This document shows, one piece after another, positions 1-8,408 of a DNA stretch of 34,486 nucleotides. A program made the translations under genes and the position numbers. The notes under the pieces are model-generated. The model was given only the letters and a program-made list of their open reading frames with translations. It ran no database searches and had not been told where the DNA came from. This DNA is from a bacterium (GTDB lineage Bacteria; SAR324; XYD2-FULL-50-16), in assembly GCA_018830885.1 (NCBI GenBank), contig JAHJRI010000296.1, positions 1 to 34,486 on the forward strand, read 5' to 3'. Every line of letters starts with the position of its first letter. The stretch's first letter is position 1.

Positions 1-1
1 C

Positions 2-1501
2 ACCAATCTGGGAGAAGAAATTGCCAGTCAGGCGGTCATACTGACCACCGGGACATTTCTCAATGGACTGATTCATATCGGTCACCAGCAGTTCCCTGCC
101 GGGCGTGCCTGGGAATTCCCCGCAGCTGCACTGTCCCGGCATTTAATGGACCATGGCATTCAGATGGGTCGACTGAAAACAGGCACCACACCCAGGCTGG
201 ATGGCCGCACGATCAATTTTGATATCCTTGAGTCCCAACCTGGGGACGACGAAGAGATCCGGTTCTCCTTCTGGAAAAGCAGCAGAAGGCTCAGGCAGGT
301 CCCCTGCTATATTACCTATACCAATACCACCACCCATGACATCATCAGCACCAACATCAAGCAATCCGCCATGTACAGCGGGGCTATTACCGGGATCGGC
401 GCCCGCTATTGCCCCAGTATAGAGGATAAGATCAACAAGTTTCCCGAAAGGGATCGCCATCAGATCTTTCTCGAGCCTACCAGCCTGGAATCATTTGAAT
501 ACTACCCGAATGGGATCTCCACAAGTCTGCCCGCTCCGATACAACTTCAGTATTTGAGAAGTATCAAGGGTCTCGAAAAAGTTGAAATTGTCAGGGCAGG
601 ATATGCCATCGAATACGACTATGTCCTGCCAACCCAGCTCAAAAACACCCTGGAAGCCAAAGAAGCCGAGAACCTTTACTGCGCCGGGCAGATCAACGGG
701 ACATCCGGATACGAAGAGGCCGCTGCCCAGGGATTGGTTGCAGGGGTGAACGCTTCCCTGAAAAACAGCCAGCGGGAACCCCTGATTCTGCTACGAAATC
801 AGGCCTATATCGGCGTTCTCATCGATGATCTGATATCCAAGGGCACCGAAGAGCCCTACCGCATGTTCACCTCCCGTGCCGAATACCGTCTGTTGCTGAG
901 AGAGGACAATGCTGACCTGCGACTGGCACAGACGGGTTTTGACATCGGTCTCTTGCCGGCTGAAAACTATCGGATTTTCCAGGAAAAGCAGTCCCGGATC
1001 GCTGATCTCAAGGATTTTGTGCATAGCACCTATATCATGCCCACACCAAGAACCAACGAACAGCTCCGGAGCAAAGGTCTTCAAGCACTGACCGGCCGGG
1101 AACGCATCCAGGAGTTCCTGAAGAAACCTGAGCACAATCTTGAACTTCTGGAAACCCTGGATGACCAGGAACCTCTGGCCTACCTCAAGACCTGCGACGA
1201 TGCCGTTAAAAAGACAGTGGAAACCGAAGTGAAATATGAAGGATATATTTCCCGCCAGGAAATGCAGATACAGAAATATCTCAAGATCGAATCAATCCAG
1301 ATTCCCGAAACGTTCGATTACGGAGCGGTGAGTGGATTATCGATTGAAGTGGTACAGAAGCTCAAACGGAACCGGCCCCAGACCCTGGGTCAGGCCAGTA
1401 AAATCAGCGGGATCACACCTGCAGCAATTACGGTATTGATGGTCGCTTTTGATAAACTGCACAAAAAAGGGGCCCTCGGAAAGACGGAATCGGGATATTG
1501 A
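2..1501 (+). CDS. mnmG: tRNA uridine-5-carboxymethylaminomethyl(34) synthesis enzyme MnmG (5' truncated)
   Basis: The reading frame is open from base 2, so the N-terminal part, including the main FAD-binding GxGxxG, lies outside the window. MnmG is a FAD protein that works with MnmE to add carboxymethylaminomethyl groups to wobble U34 of certain tRNAs in the cytoplasm. Visible family landmarks are [13 protein letters not shown] at the start, a [10 protein letters not shown] segment (usually TGTPPR), [38 protein letters not shown] and the [16 protein letters not shown] segment. The C-terminal helical domain is complete, ending with a [11 protein letters not shown] stretch typical of the MnmE- and tRNA-binding end. 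The gene converges on the ferredoxin gene, with a small hairpin and T run between them. Identification is secure; the missing N-terminus is a window-edge effect, not a mutation. Confidence 0.97.
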   Translation, partial: TNLGEEIASQAVILTTGTFLNGLIHIGHQQFPAGRAWEFPAAALSRHLMDHGIQMGRLKTGTTPRLDGRTINFDILESQPGDDEEIRFSFWKSSRRLRQVPCYITYTNTTTHDIISTNIKQSAMYSGAITGIGARYCPSIEDKINKFPERDRHQIFLEPTSLESFEYYPNGISTSLPAPIQLQYLRSIKGLEKVEIVRAGYAIEYDYVLPTQLKNTLEAKEAENLYCAGQINGTSGYEEAAAQGLVAGVNASLKNSQREPLILLRNQAYIGVLIDDLISKGTEEPYRMFTSRAEYRLLLREDNADLRLAQTGFDIGLLPAENYRIFQEKQSRIADLKDFVHSTYIMPTPRTNEQLRSKGLQALTGRERIQEFLKKPEHNLELLETLDDQEPLAYLKTCDDAVKKTVETEVKYEGYISRQEMQIQKYLKIESIQIPETFDYGAVSGLSIEVVQKLKRNRPQTLGQASKISGITPAAITVLMVAFDKLHKKGALGKTESGY

Positions 1502-1517
1502 TGGGGAAAGGGGCGCT

Positions 1518-1540
1518 AAAGAGGTCAGCTCCCTCTTTTT
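1518..1540 (+). terminator. Probable Rho-independent terminator of mnmG
   Basis: AAAGAGG (1518-1524) pairs perfectly with CCTCTTT (1532-1538) around a 7-base loop, and the T tract runs to 1540. It lies 16 bases after the mnmG stop, in the spacer between convergent genes. A second weaker hairpin, GGAAGC with GCTTCC, lies at 1545-1566 and could serve the opposite strand. The stem is AT-rich, so confidence is moderate. Confidence 0.5.
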
Positions 1541-1635
1541 CAGAGGAAGCTTTCTGACAGGCTTCCGGTTTGTCCGCTCTGAAGATGAATCCAGCATCGG
1601 ACCAAACCAGAGTCTTCACAGGCAGCAGGTGAAAA

Positions 1636-1824
1636 CTACTTCCAATGGATACATTCACCTGGACAGGCATCAATTTCTTCCTGGATTTCATCTTCTGAGG
1701 CACCAGCTGAATTGTAAACCTCAGCCAGATCATCATCATCCATTTTGAATACATCTGGTAAATCATCTACACATTGTCCGCAGCTGGTGCACTCTTCTTT
1801 ATCAACATATGCTTCTTTGGCCAT
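1636..1824 (-). CDS. Small single-cluster [4Fe-4S] ferredoxin
   Basis: A 62-residue acidic protein of the bacterial ferredoxin family, a soluble cytoplasmic electron carrier. Three cluster cysteines are in C12-x2-C15-x2-C18, and the fourth is C54 followed by Pro, near the C-terminus (C58 is an extra cysteine). The second cysteine quartet of 2x[4Fe-4S] ferredoxins is absent, so one cluster is expected, as in Desulfovibrio-type ferredoxins. The middle is rich in Asp and Glu (DDDDLAE). An AGAGGA ribosome-binding site precedes the ATG by a few bases. The gene is monocistronic-looking, 249 bases downstream of ddl on the same strand and convergent with mnmG. The partner enzyme cannot be told from context. 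Confidence 0.9.
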   Translation of the reverse strand: MAKEAYVDKEECTSCGQCVDDLPDVFKMDDDDLAEVYNSAGASEDEIQEEIDACPGECIHWK

Positions 1825-2073
1825 AATTCCTCTGATTGGATTTGATTTTTGAACAACAGGTGAATCTGTTTTGCTATCGATTAGCTATCAACCATTCTAA
1901 TAAAAACTGTCTACAAAAAATACACGGGCAATACGGAAAAGATAGATATCAATCAATAACTCAATAAGAATATTGCCTGAGTCTCGCTGTAACGAAAGGG
2001 GGAGACATCAGACACCATACCAATGGTCTTCCAGCCAGCGTTATCGTCTTGGTTCAACCTTTTGACCACCGCG

Positions 2074-3126
2074 TTAAAAACGGTTCCGCCTGAGCCGCTC
2101 CTCGCCCTGAAAGCGGTTGATTGCCAGTTGAATCAACCGGTGAATCAATTCAGGATAGGGAAGTCCGGTCGCCTCCCACAGTTTTGGATACATGCTGATA
2201 TTGGTAAATCCGGGCAGCGTATTCAGTTCATTGACCCAGATCTTTCCATCCTGTTCAACAAAAAAATCAACCCTGGCCATCCCGGCCATTTCCAGCAACC
2301 TGAAGGACTTTTTCGCTATTTCCTGGATTTCCAGCACACAATCCGGTGGCAGATCCGCAGGAATCACCAGACGTGTTTTTCCACTGTCGATATATTTAGC
2401 ATCATAGGAATAAAAATCTCCGCCTGGTATGATTTCACCAGGGACTGATGCTTCCGTTCGTTCATTACCAAGCACGGATATTTCTATCTCCCTGCCGTCA
2501 ATAAAGGATTCTACAATCACCTTGGTATCAAATTCCAACGCATAGGAAATCGCCTTGGCATACTCAGACGCCTGGCTCACCTTGGATATGCCCACCGAAG
2601 AGCCCAGATTGCAGGGTTTGACAAACAGAATCGGTCCCAGTGTCTCTGCCAGTTCGTGATAGGTGGGAGGCGTTTTCTGCCAACTGTAGATCACAACGTG
2701 TCTGGCACAATTCAATCCGGCATGGAGCAGCAGCCGTTTCATCAAATCCTTGTCCATTCCGACTGCCGAACCCAGCACGCCCGAACCTACATACGGCAGA
2801 TGCTGCATCTGCAGCAGCCCCTGCAGTGATCCATCTTCTCCGTGTGTGCCGTGAATGATGGGAAAGACAGCGTCGATCTTTTCCCCGTTCAAACATCGTC
2901 TTTCCAGTTTCGCCGGCTCCAGATTCTCCGCCAGCGCAATGCTGGAGGGATCGTCCACATTCTGAAACAGAGGATCACCTGTCACCCAATGACCGGATTT
3001 GTCAATCCCCACCATGACCACCCGATACCGGTCCCTGGGTATGAAACGGGCGATGCTGTGGGCAGACTGGAGGGAAACCTCATGCTCCCCGCTTTCACCC
3101 CCACAAAGAATCAGTATTGTCTGCAT
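2074..3126 (-). CDS. ddl: D-alanine--D-alanine ligase
   Basis: A 350-residue ATP-grasp ligase that joins two D-alanines for peptidoglycan precursor synthesis in the cytoplasm. The N-terminus has the Ddl signature GGESGEHEVSLQSA. The central ATP-grasp region has KPCNLGSSVGISK and the REIEISVLGNE segment, and the C-terminal part has ARVDFF and the metal/phosphate-binding NELNTLPGFT. The length and the insertion before IIPGGDFYSYDAKY match the DdlA-type subgroup. It lies 22 bases after the rimI-like gene on the same strand and probably shares a transcript with rimI, tsaB and perhaps the upstream membrane protein. A DdlB form linked to mur genes may exist elsewhere; none is in this window. Confidence 0.97.
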   Translation of the reverse strand: MQTILILCGGESGEHEVSLQSAHSIARFIPRDRYRVVMVGIDKSGHWVTGDPLFQNVDDPSSIALAENLEPAKLERRCLNGEKIDAVFPIIHGTHGEDGSLQGLLQMQHLPYVGSGVLGSAVGMDKDLMKRLLLHAGLNCARHVVIYSWQKTPPTYHELAETLGPILFVKPCNLGSSVGISKVSQASEYAKAISYALEFDTKVIVESFIDGREIEISVLGNERTEASVPGEIIPGGDFYSYDAKYIDSGKTRLVIPADLPPDCVLEIQEIAKKSFRLLEMAGMARVDFFVEQDGKIWVNELNTLPGFTNISMYPKLWEATGLPYPELIHRLIQLAINRFQGEERLRRNRF

Positions 3127-3148
3127 ATCCTGTTAATTGTAAAGTCGG

Positions 3149-3643
3149 TTAACGCCTCGGGGGCACATTGTCCTGTGCAACCCGGTAGCTGAGAATCAAT
3201 GCACTGCTGCGTGGATTGCAATAGTAGTCTTTCCGTTTCCCGACCGTGATGAATCCTTTTGCCCGGTAAAACAGGCAAGCCGGCCGGTTATCCTCCCGGA
3301 CTTCCAGAAACAGGGTCGCTATGGATAGACGGGTCAATTCACGGACCAGCCCATCCAGCAGTCCACTCCCAACAGACTGCCGTCTGACGTTCTGTCTGAC
3401 ACCGAAACGCAACAGTTCGGCCTCAAGGGGCAGTAATGAGACAGCCAGCAGTCCAACCGGCTGCTTCTGTCGCAACGCCAGATAAACAAGAAGCCGATGA
3501 TGGTCGAACAACCCCTTCCAGATCCCGGCATCCCATGGGTGTAGCGGGAAACAGGCCGCATCCAGTTCCACAATGGATTCCAGAAATCGATCCGCATTTT
3601 CCCGATTTATGACCAGCTCAGCCTTTTCCAAACTGTTTATCAT
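3149..3643 (-). CDS. rimI: RimI-like GNAT N-acetyltransferase
   Basis: A 164-residue GNAT-fold acetyltransferase. I chose the ATG at 3643 because upstream in-frame codons run deep into tsaB and encode nothing like the family; this start still overlaps the tsaB 3' end by 26 bases. The acetyl-CoA-binding loop appears as RRQSVGSGLLDGLV, and the LEVREDNRPACLFYRAKGF stretch is the classic RimI motif B region (LEVRxSNxxAxxLYxxxGF). RimI acetylates the N-terminal alanine of ribosomal protein S18 in E. coli. Linkage to tsaB is a widespread arrangement and supports the call, but the exact substrate here is inferred. Confidence 0.88.
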   Translation of the reverse strand: MINSLEKAELVINRENADRFLESIVELDAACFPLHPWDAGIWKGLFDHHRLLVYLALRQKQPVGLLAVSLLPLEAELLRFGVRQNVRRQSVGSGLLDGLVRELTRLSIATLFLEVREDNRPACLFYRAKGFITVGKRKDYYCNPRSSALILSYRVAQDNVPPRR

Positions 3644-4325
3644 AATTGAGTTCGGCTTCAGACAGTCGAATGTAGATCGGCTCCAACGGGATGGCAGAGG
3701 GTGCACGTATCTCACTATCCAGAAAATGTTCAATGACCCCGATTCCGGAGACGATTCGTTGAAAATCCTGATTCCAGACAACCCCTTTGCCTTTCAGATC
3801 ATATTTCAGGTCTATCAGCTTTGACACGCCACTACCAAGAATCAGATCGCCTTTCTGCAACTGCTCAAAAAATGCCGCCGGCTTGACCAGGCTGAGATCG
3901 GATACGGCTATTGCATGCCCCTTGCTGGTATCGTATGCAGCCGTATAGAACTCTCCCTTGTAGGCATTTTGAATCACCCTGATGGTAGAGGCATGGAAAG
4001 GCACCGATGCTGCGATGAGGATGAGGCTGTCAACACCATAAACCGGTATATTCAAACCCAGACCCAGAGCTTCTGCTGTCGACAGACAAATTCGCAGGGA
4101 GGTGAAAGAACCCGGCCCCAGCGTGACGCAGACCCCATCCAGTGATTCCTTCCTGACATCCAGCATCCGCAGGAGCTGGTCAATGGCCGACAACAACGAT
4201 TCTGAACCCGGAGTCCCGGTATTCAGAAACAGGTTGCCCCGGGGCACGCCCCGCTCCATCAAGCCAACCGAAACAGAGAAACCCGACCCCTCAATACCCA
4301 GGATACACTGCTCTTTTACTAACAT
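3618..4325 (-). CDS. tsaB: tRNA threonylcarbamoyladenosine biosynthesis protein TsaB
   Basis: A 235-residue member of the TsaB (YeaZ) family, an ASKHA-fold protein that pairs with TsaD and TsaE to make t6A at position 37 of ANN-decoding tRNAs. The N-terminal LGIEGSGFSVSVGL is the phosphate-1-like strand, and GVCVTLGPGSFTSLRICLSTAEALG is the family signature (GPGSFTGLRIG is usual, so two glycines are replaced here). The C-terminal half is variable, as in the family. It lies 9 bases after the upstream membrane protein gene and overlaps rimI, so the two are probably translationally coupled. Confidence 0.94.
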   Translation of the reverse strand: MLVKEQCILGIEGSGFSVSVGLMERGVPRGNLFLNTGTPGSESLLSAIDQLLRMLDVRKESLDGVCVTLGPGSFTSLRICLSTAEALGLGLNIPVYGVDSLILIAASVPFHASTIRVIQNAYKGEFYTAAYDTSKGHAIAVSDLSLVKPAAFFEQLQKGDLILGSGVSKLIDLKYDLKGKGVVWNQDFQRIVSGIGVIEHFLDSEIRAPSAIPLEPIYIRLSEAELNYDKQFGKG

Positions 4326-4334
4326 ATCGGTAAT

Positions 4335-5336
4335 CTATCCTTGCTGTGGGTTGATAGGAAACAATGAGACAGTCTGGTATGCTTCAATATCAAAAGGTAA
4401 CTGCATCGCCCTGGAGAGCCCTTCTATCAAAGCCGCCTCGATGTTCACCGCTCCGACAGGCTCCCGGAGGCCGATCCATAAGACAGGCCTCTGTTTTTCC
4501 GGTTGTCTGACAGCCTCAATGGCAGGACCGGATTCAACCAGCGGGCATTCAAGAATGAGAAGATAGTCCACTTTTTTCCCGGTTAGCGCCCTTTTCATCC
4601 ATGCCACCATTGTTTCCGCCCTTGCCCGGGCCAGTCCCTCTTTTTGTTCCCCATCCGGCAGATCCGTCACAACACCGACACTGATCAAACCGGCAGCAGC
4701 CTGAAAGATCCGTTTGATCCCTTTGCTTTTAAAGTATTTGCCCGGGTTGACCGCCCTTTTATTCACCTCAATCACATCTGCCGAGCCGGGAGCCCACATA
4801 AACGCTTTCCTCAGCAGGTACACCGAGAAATAGAGTCCATTGCCATTGCCATCAAAACCGTCAAGAACCACCTTTTCCCAACTGGCCCTCTTTTTTTTAA
4901 CGGCCGGGTGGTTTCGGGTATATGATATGATGACGCTGTCATCCCGGATATAAGGCTTTCTCCGCGGATTGGAAACCCCCGATCTCCGTTTTGGCCTGCC
5001 AGCGAGGCTGATGGTATGGTTGCCAGGACGATCTTTTCTGTTCCTCGCCCTGCGCTCCGCAGATCGATGCTTTTTTTTTGGTTTTGAACTGCTTTTTGGA
5101 CTCCAGAAAGACCAAATCCCCCCGCTTTTAACAGGGATATATGATTTTTTGCGTTTCCTTTTGAAAAGACCCTGCTCTGCGAGAATAAAATAAAGCGTCA
5201 GGAGGCTGAGAATGACAAACGTGGCTGTGAGGACAACCTCCCAGACCGCCCAGGCCGAAACAGTCTCAAAAAAGAGACTGTCCGGCAGAAGCGCTGCTTT
5301 TGACTTTATCACGTCTACCCGCACCATCTCCCTCAT
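4335..5336 (-). CDS. Unrecognised membrane-anchored protein with basic linker
   Basis: I do not recognise this 333-residue protein. It has one strong membrane segment near the N-terminus (about residues 28-52). A very basic, Ser/Arg/Lys-rich linker follows (about 56-130, with clusters such as KRKRKK and KPKKKHR). The C-terminal globular part (about 135-333) has an alternating hydrophobic pattern, including GLISVGVVTDLPDGEQ and VDYLLILECPLVESGP. The positive residues after the membrane segment predict an N-out, C-in topology, so the globular domain should be cytoplasmic. The linker could contact nucleic acid or anionic lipid; that is inference. It precedes tsaB by 9 bases and so probably belongs to that operon. 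It starts 135 bases after nikO and may have its own promoter. The start at 5336 is the first ATG; no strong ribosome-binding site decides it. Confidence 0.75.
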   Translation of the reverse strand: MREMVRVDVIKSKAALLPDSLFFETVSAWAVWEVVLTATFVILSLLTLYFILAEQGLFKRKRKKSYIPVKSGGIWSFWSPKSSSKPKKKHRSAERRARNRKDRPGNHTISLAGRPKRRSGVSNPRRKPYIRDDSVIISYTRNHPAVKKKRASWEKVVLDGFDGNGNGLYFSVYLLRKAFMWAPGSADVIEVNKRAVNPGKYFKSKGIKRIFQAAAGLISVGVVTDLPDGEQKEGLARARAETMVAWMKRALTGKKVDYLLILECPLVESGPAIEAVRQPEKQRPVLWIGLREPVGAVNIEAALIEGLSRAMQLPFDIEAYQTVSLFPINPQQG

Positions 5337-5446
5337 CGATCGAATACGATTGCCGCCGTTACGCTTTGCCTTTAAAACGGTACAGTTCCCATATCTTGGC
5401 AGCGAGGAGCCTTTAAGTCAATGGACATAAGAAAAGGGGCGCTTTA

Positions 5447-5463
5447 CCGGACCCCGGGACCGG
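5447..5463 (-). terminator. Near-palindrome after nikO, possible weak terminator
   Basis: CCGGACCCCGGGACCGG is a GC-rich near-perfect palindrome (one A-A mismatch) 8 bases beyond the nikO stop codon. It could form a stem at the end of the nickel operon transcript. A clean U tract does not follow immediately, so termination is uncertain and read-through into the next gene is possible. Confidence 0.3.
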
Positions 5464-5471
5464 ATCATCGG

Positions 5472-6209
5472 CTAGGAAACCGAATGCTGATGGGGTAATT
5501 TGCCGGCAGGATGGCTGTGGTAGTGACTGTGGAGATAGGCAGAATCCCCGTGATAGGTGAGGATCCCGGCTTTCATACCATATATCGTGTCTGTATTGGC
5601 AATCAGAAAATCATACTCATGGGAAACAATGATGTAACTGATCGCAAGTCCCTGCAAAATTTCTGTCAGCCGGTTTTTGGTTGCCTCGTCCAGACCTGAG
5701 GTCGGTTCATCCAGGAGCAGAATTTCAGGCTGCATGGTCAGGATCGTCGCCAATGCCACCAGTTTTTTTTCACCACCGGACAGGGTATGGGTCACACGAT
5801 CCTCAAAACCCCCCAGATTCAGGTCCCTCAGTGTCTGTCGGGCAATATCGCAGGCGTCGGACGGTTTTTTACCCTGGTTTAAAAGACCGAAGGCGACATC
5901 CTCCAAAACCGTCGGTGAAAAAAGCTGATCATCTGAATTTTGAAACAGCAGCCCGACCCGCTGGCGCACACGGAAAAAATCCTTCTCCGACCGGACCGCC
6001 TCATCAAACACAGTGAGTTTCCCTGAATTCGCCTGCAAAATGCCGATAATAATATGGAGAAGTGTCGTTTTGCCGCTGCCGTTTCCGCCAATCAGACCCA
6101 CTTTTTCACCTGCCTGCAGCGAGAAATGGATATGGTTGAGAATCTCACCACCACCCGGATAGGCATAACAGATGTCTTCCATATTGATAATCACAGGTTC
6201 AACCCCCAT
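5472..6209 (-). CDS. nikO: ECF nickel/cobalt transporter ATPase (NikO/CbiO)
   Basis: A 245-residue ABC ATPase, the energising subunit of the metal ECF transporter, acting at the inner face of the cytoplasmic membrane. Walker A is GGNGSGKTTLL (about residues 41-51), the Q-loop lies in GLLFQNSDDQLFSPTV (a CbiO-type signature), the ABC signature is LSGGEKK, and Walker B is EILLLDEPTSGLD with the H-loop in IIVSHEYDF. The last 20 residues are His-rich (LHSHYHSH and PHQHS), a plausible metal-binding tail. It overlaps nikQ by 19 bases and is the last gene of the nikM-K-Q-O series. Sequence alone does not separate Ni from Co, but the NikR linkage favours nickel. Confidence 0.93.
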   Translation of the reverse strand: MGVEPVIINMEDICYAYPGGGEILNHIHFSLQAGEKVGLIGGNGSGKTTLLHIIIGILQANSGKLTVFDEAVRSEKDFFRVRQRVGLLFQNSDDQLFSPTVLEDVAFGLLNQGKKPSDACDIARQTLRDLNLGGFEDRVTHTLSGGEKKLVALATILTMQPEILLLDEPTSGLDEATKNRLTEILQGLAISYIIVSHEYDFLIANTDTIYGMKAGILTYHGDSAYLHSHYHSHPAGKLPHQHSVS

Positions 6210-6949
6210 TCCATGACCCCCAAAAAAAGTACTGCCAGAGATAGACCTGTCAGAAAAACCCAGTCCAGAAAAGACGCCCTGAATTCGTAAAGAAGGTAAA
6301 AACGGCCTTTAAAACCGCGACAGCACATGGCCTGATAGACGCGCTCACCTCTCAGTGAGGCCCGGACAAACAGCATGCCGATCAGATAGGCAAAAGTCCG
6401 ATAGGTATGCAGGTTGTTCCCCGGCCGAAAGCCCCTTATTTTTGCAGCTGTCATCAATCGCTGGTACTCCTGCTCCAGAACAAAGAGATACCGGTAGGTC
6501 ATCAAGAAAAGATAGACCATTTTCTCTGGTATCCCGATGCTTTTCATGGCGTAACCGATGGTCGTCACCGGACAGGTCGCGATCAGTGCAATCAGGGCGA
6601 GCAATATACCGTTGGATTTAAGTGTCAGTCGTGCAGCCAGCAGAATCCCTGTCTGCGATATTGAGAGGGGGCCCAGTTCCAGAAACGGGTCCCCTGCGAC
6701 AGACAGGGGCAGAATCAACCAGAATACGATAATCATCCCGTTGACCACGACCAGCCTGCGGAAAACCTGAACTATATCCAGGCGGGAAAGGAGAATCAAT
6801 ATGAGAGACAGACACAGACCCGCCAGAAGCGTCCAAAATCCATTGGCAACGGCGATAAAGGCAGAATACCCAATAGCCATCACCACCTTGAAGCGAGGAT
6901 CCAGGTGATGAATGGGGGAGTTCCCGAGGATGAAGGCAGGCTGTTTCAT
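6191..6949 (-). CDS. nikQ: ECF nickel/cobalt transporter transmembrane protein (NikQ/CbiQ)
   Basis: A 252-residue polytopic protein of the EcfT/CbiQ family, the scaffold that couples the ATPase to the substrate-binding NikM. It starts with the typical LDPRFKVVMAI segment and has about five to six hydrophobic helices. The two EcfT Ala-Arg-Gly-like coupling motifs are seen as AAKIRGF (about residue 170) and MCCRGFKG (about residue 217). It overlaps the nikK-like gene by 4 bases (ATGA type) and nikO by 19 bases, which indicates tight translational coupling. Confidence 0.93.
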   Translation of the reverse strand: MKQPAFILGNSPIHHLDPRFKVVMAIGYSAFIAVANGFWTLLAGLCLSLILILLSRLDIVQVFRRLVVVNGMIIVFWLILPLSVAGDPFLELGPLSISQTGILLAARLTLKSNGILLALIALIATCPVTTIGYAMKSIGIPEKMVYLFLMTYRYLFVLEQEYQRLMTAAKIRGFRPGNNLHTYRTFAYLIGMLFVRASLRGERVYQAMCCRGFKGRFYLLYEFRASFLDWVFLTGLSLAVLFLGVMEWGLNL

Positions 6950-7590
6950 GATTCCTGTTTCTTTGCTGAGCGAAACCGCATATAAGCCGCCAGACCTACC
7001 AAACCGATAATATAGCCAATACCGCCAAGGATATCCCGCAGCGAAACGGGTTGCTCCTTCGATTCAGCCACATACTGCAAGACAGGGTGCAGTTTTTTGT
7101 CCAGCGCCTTTTCAATCAGCGCCACCATCGCATCCTGCTGACAACCGCCTTCTCCCGCACGAACGGTCGTGACCGGCTGAGCGTCGCCTTTGACCACCGT
7201 CAGACGCTCTGATCCCGCACCCAGCTCTGCCCCGGAAATCGTCCATTCGGCCTGATGCGCGGTACCGGCTGACAGAACAATTTTCAGGGTTTCCCGAACC
7301 GGTATTTGAAAGGCAAATTCACCCTGCGCATCGGTTTTACCGCTTAAGATCCGATTCCCGCTCATATCAAAAACAGACACATCCCCTCCCTGAACAACCC
7401 GCTTGCTGCTGAACTTGCTCTGGGTAATAATCCGGTCTCCCTCGACCCAGCCAAAAATCATGACCCGATGCGCGTACGCCTTCCCCGAAAAAAACAGACA
7501 GCAGATCAGCACGATTATACCCTGGGCCCACAACCTCCTTACCCCCATCCAATACGGAATCATCCCCTTAGTGACGCACATGTTTAACAA
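6946..7590 (-). CDS. nikK: NikK-like extra component of ECF nickel transporter
   Basis: A 214-residue protein with a signal peptide or N-terminal anchor (hydrophobic stretch about residues 23-39, ending KAYAH), a periplasmic beta-rich domain and one C-terminal membrane segment (about 189-206). The mature start AHRVMIFGWVEGD and the later DAQGEFAFQIP segment (a carboxypeptidase-regulatory-like beta fold) fit the NikK/NikL accessory proteins of NikM-type systems, which help load nickel. It overlaps nikM by 23 bases. Internal Met10 and Met15 are alternative starts; Met15 sits closest to a normal signal peptide. The family call rests on fold and context more than on a diagnostic motif. Confidence 0.78.
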   Translation of the reverse strand: MLNMCVTKGMIPYWMGVRRLWAQGIIVLICCLFFSGKAYAHRVMIFGWVEGDRIITQSKFSSKRVVQGGDVSVFDMSGNRILSGKTDAQGEFAFQIPVRETLKIVLSAGTAHQAEWTISGAELGAGSERLTVVKGDAQPVTTVRAGEGGCQQDAMVALIEKALDKKLHPVLQYVAESKEQPVSLRDILGGIGYIIGLVGLAAYMRFRSAKKQES

Positions 7591-8191
7591 CCTCGCTGTT
7601 TTGCAGAATGGAAGGCTGAACCTTCATGAGAAACCGGATACAAAAGGCTGTGATAAGACCTTCGATGATCATTATCGGCAGATGAGCGATGACGACGAGG
7701 GACGCCACTTCGAAAAAAGCCTCCCCGATCAGAAATAGAGCAAATCCCATCATCAGGGCCGCCAGAAGCACAGACAGAAATCCACACAGAAACGATATGA
7801 TCAACGTCACCGACGACTGCTTGTGCATCCAGCGGCTGAACACAAGATACACCAGAACCGCTGGCAGCGCCATGATGACGGTATTGACGCCAAGTGTGGT
7901 AATCCCCCCAAACTGGAAAAAAACAGCCTGCAGAATCAGGGCAATCATGATCACCGGGAATGCTCCCCAACCCAGGATTATTCCCACCAGACCATTCAGG
8001 ATCAGGTGGACACTTGAAACTCCGAGGGGAACGTGGATCAGCGAGGCGACAAAAAAAGAAGCCGCCAGCACCCCTGCCTGTGGAATCCGATCATAATCAA
8101 GCCGTTTCAAACCGACAGCGGTGCCCGCAACGGCGATAACCGCCCCACCGATCAGCACAGATACCGGCAACACGCCTTCCGAAATATGCAT
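7568..8191 (-). CDS. nikM: ECF nickel/cobalt transporter substrate-binding protein NikM/CbiM
   Basis: A 207-residue integral membrane S-component that binds the metal ion. The N-terminus is the invariant MHISEGVL; in this family the N-terminal amine, His2 and a further histidine in the SSVHLILNG segment (His62 here) coordinate nickel. Six to seven hydrophobic helices follow. It is the first gene of the operon and starts 95 bases from a predicted NikR operator. The frame ends inside the nikK-like gene. Cobalt specificity cannot be excluded from the protein, but NikR control points to nickel. Confidence 0.95.
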   Translation of the reverse strand: MHISEGVLPVSVLIGGAVIAVAGTAVGLKRLDYDRIPQAGVLAASFFVASLIHVPLGVSSVHLILNGLVGIILGWGAFPVIMIALILQAVFFQFGGITTLGVNTVIMALPAVLVYLVFSRWMHKQSSVTLIISFLCGFLSVLLAALMMGFALFLIGEAFFEVASLVVIAHLPIMIIEGLITAFCIRFLMKVQPSILQNSEVVKHVRH

Positions 8192-8285
8192 CCTTTGATC
8201 CCGAACGGTTTTACAGAACCGCCTGGATATTCAATCCCCCCAGAGTCACACAGAGAGGAACGGTCCCAGGCGTTTCTTCATATTC

Positions 8286-8312
8286 GTGTTACGATTATAA
8301 AATTAATAACAA
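8286..8312. promoter_or_regulatory. Predicted NikR operator
   Basis: GTGTTAC (8286-8292), 13 bases, then ATAACAA (8306-8312). This fits the GTGTTAC-N13/14-GTAACAC consensus that comparative genomics assigned to NikR in deltaproteobacteria, with one mismatch at each edge of the right half. It lies between divergent nikM and nikR. The minus-strand TATAAT at 8294-8299 falls inside the spacer, so bound NikR would block transcription of nikM. On the other side it ends 2 bases before a TTGACC hexamer facing nikR, which suggests autoregulation. Confidence 0.72.
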
Positions 8313-8313
8313 T

Positions 8314-8340
8314 TTGACCATAAAAAATTGCTGCTATTAT
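8314..8340 (+). promoter_or_regulatory. Candidate nikR promoter
   Basis: TTGACC (8314-8319) followed by TATTAT (8335-8340) with a 15-base spacer, shorter than the ideal 17. It abuts the NikR operator. A second possible promoter, TTGACC (8502-8507) with TACACC (8525-8530) at 17 bases, is closer to nikR but has a weak -10. Neither is certain. Confidence 0.35.
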
Positions 8341-8374
8341 GTCAATCTGTCTGTCCCGGTTCAAGCGAGTGGAC

Positions 8375-8408
8375 CCCCCTCCGACCCTGCAGAGCGAGTC
8401 GGAGGGGG
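8375..8408 (+). other. GC-rich 11-bp hairpin in the nikR leader
   Basis: CCCCCTCCGAC (8375-8385) is perfectly complementary to GTCGGAGGGGG (8398-8408) around a 12-base loop. Farther out, GGGTATCC (8415-8422) can pair with GGATACCC (8475-8482), so the leader may fold into a larger structure. No T run follows the first stem, so it is not a standard terminator. I do not recognise a known riboswitch. Confidence 0.5.

Noticed and set aside
8375..8408. The nikR leader hairpin as a Rho-independent terminator.
   Set aside because: The stem is strong but is followed by GCGGCAAGGG, not a T tract, and it lies upstream rather than downstream of a gene.
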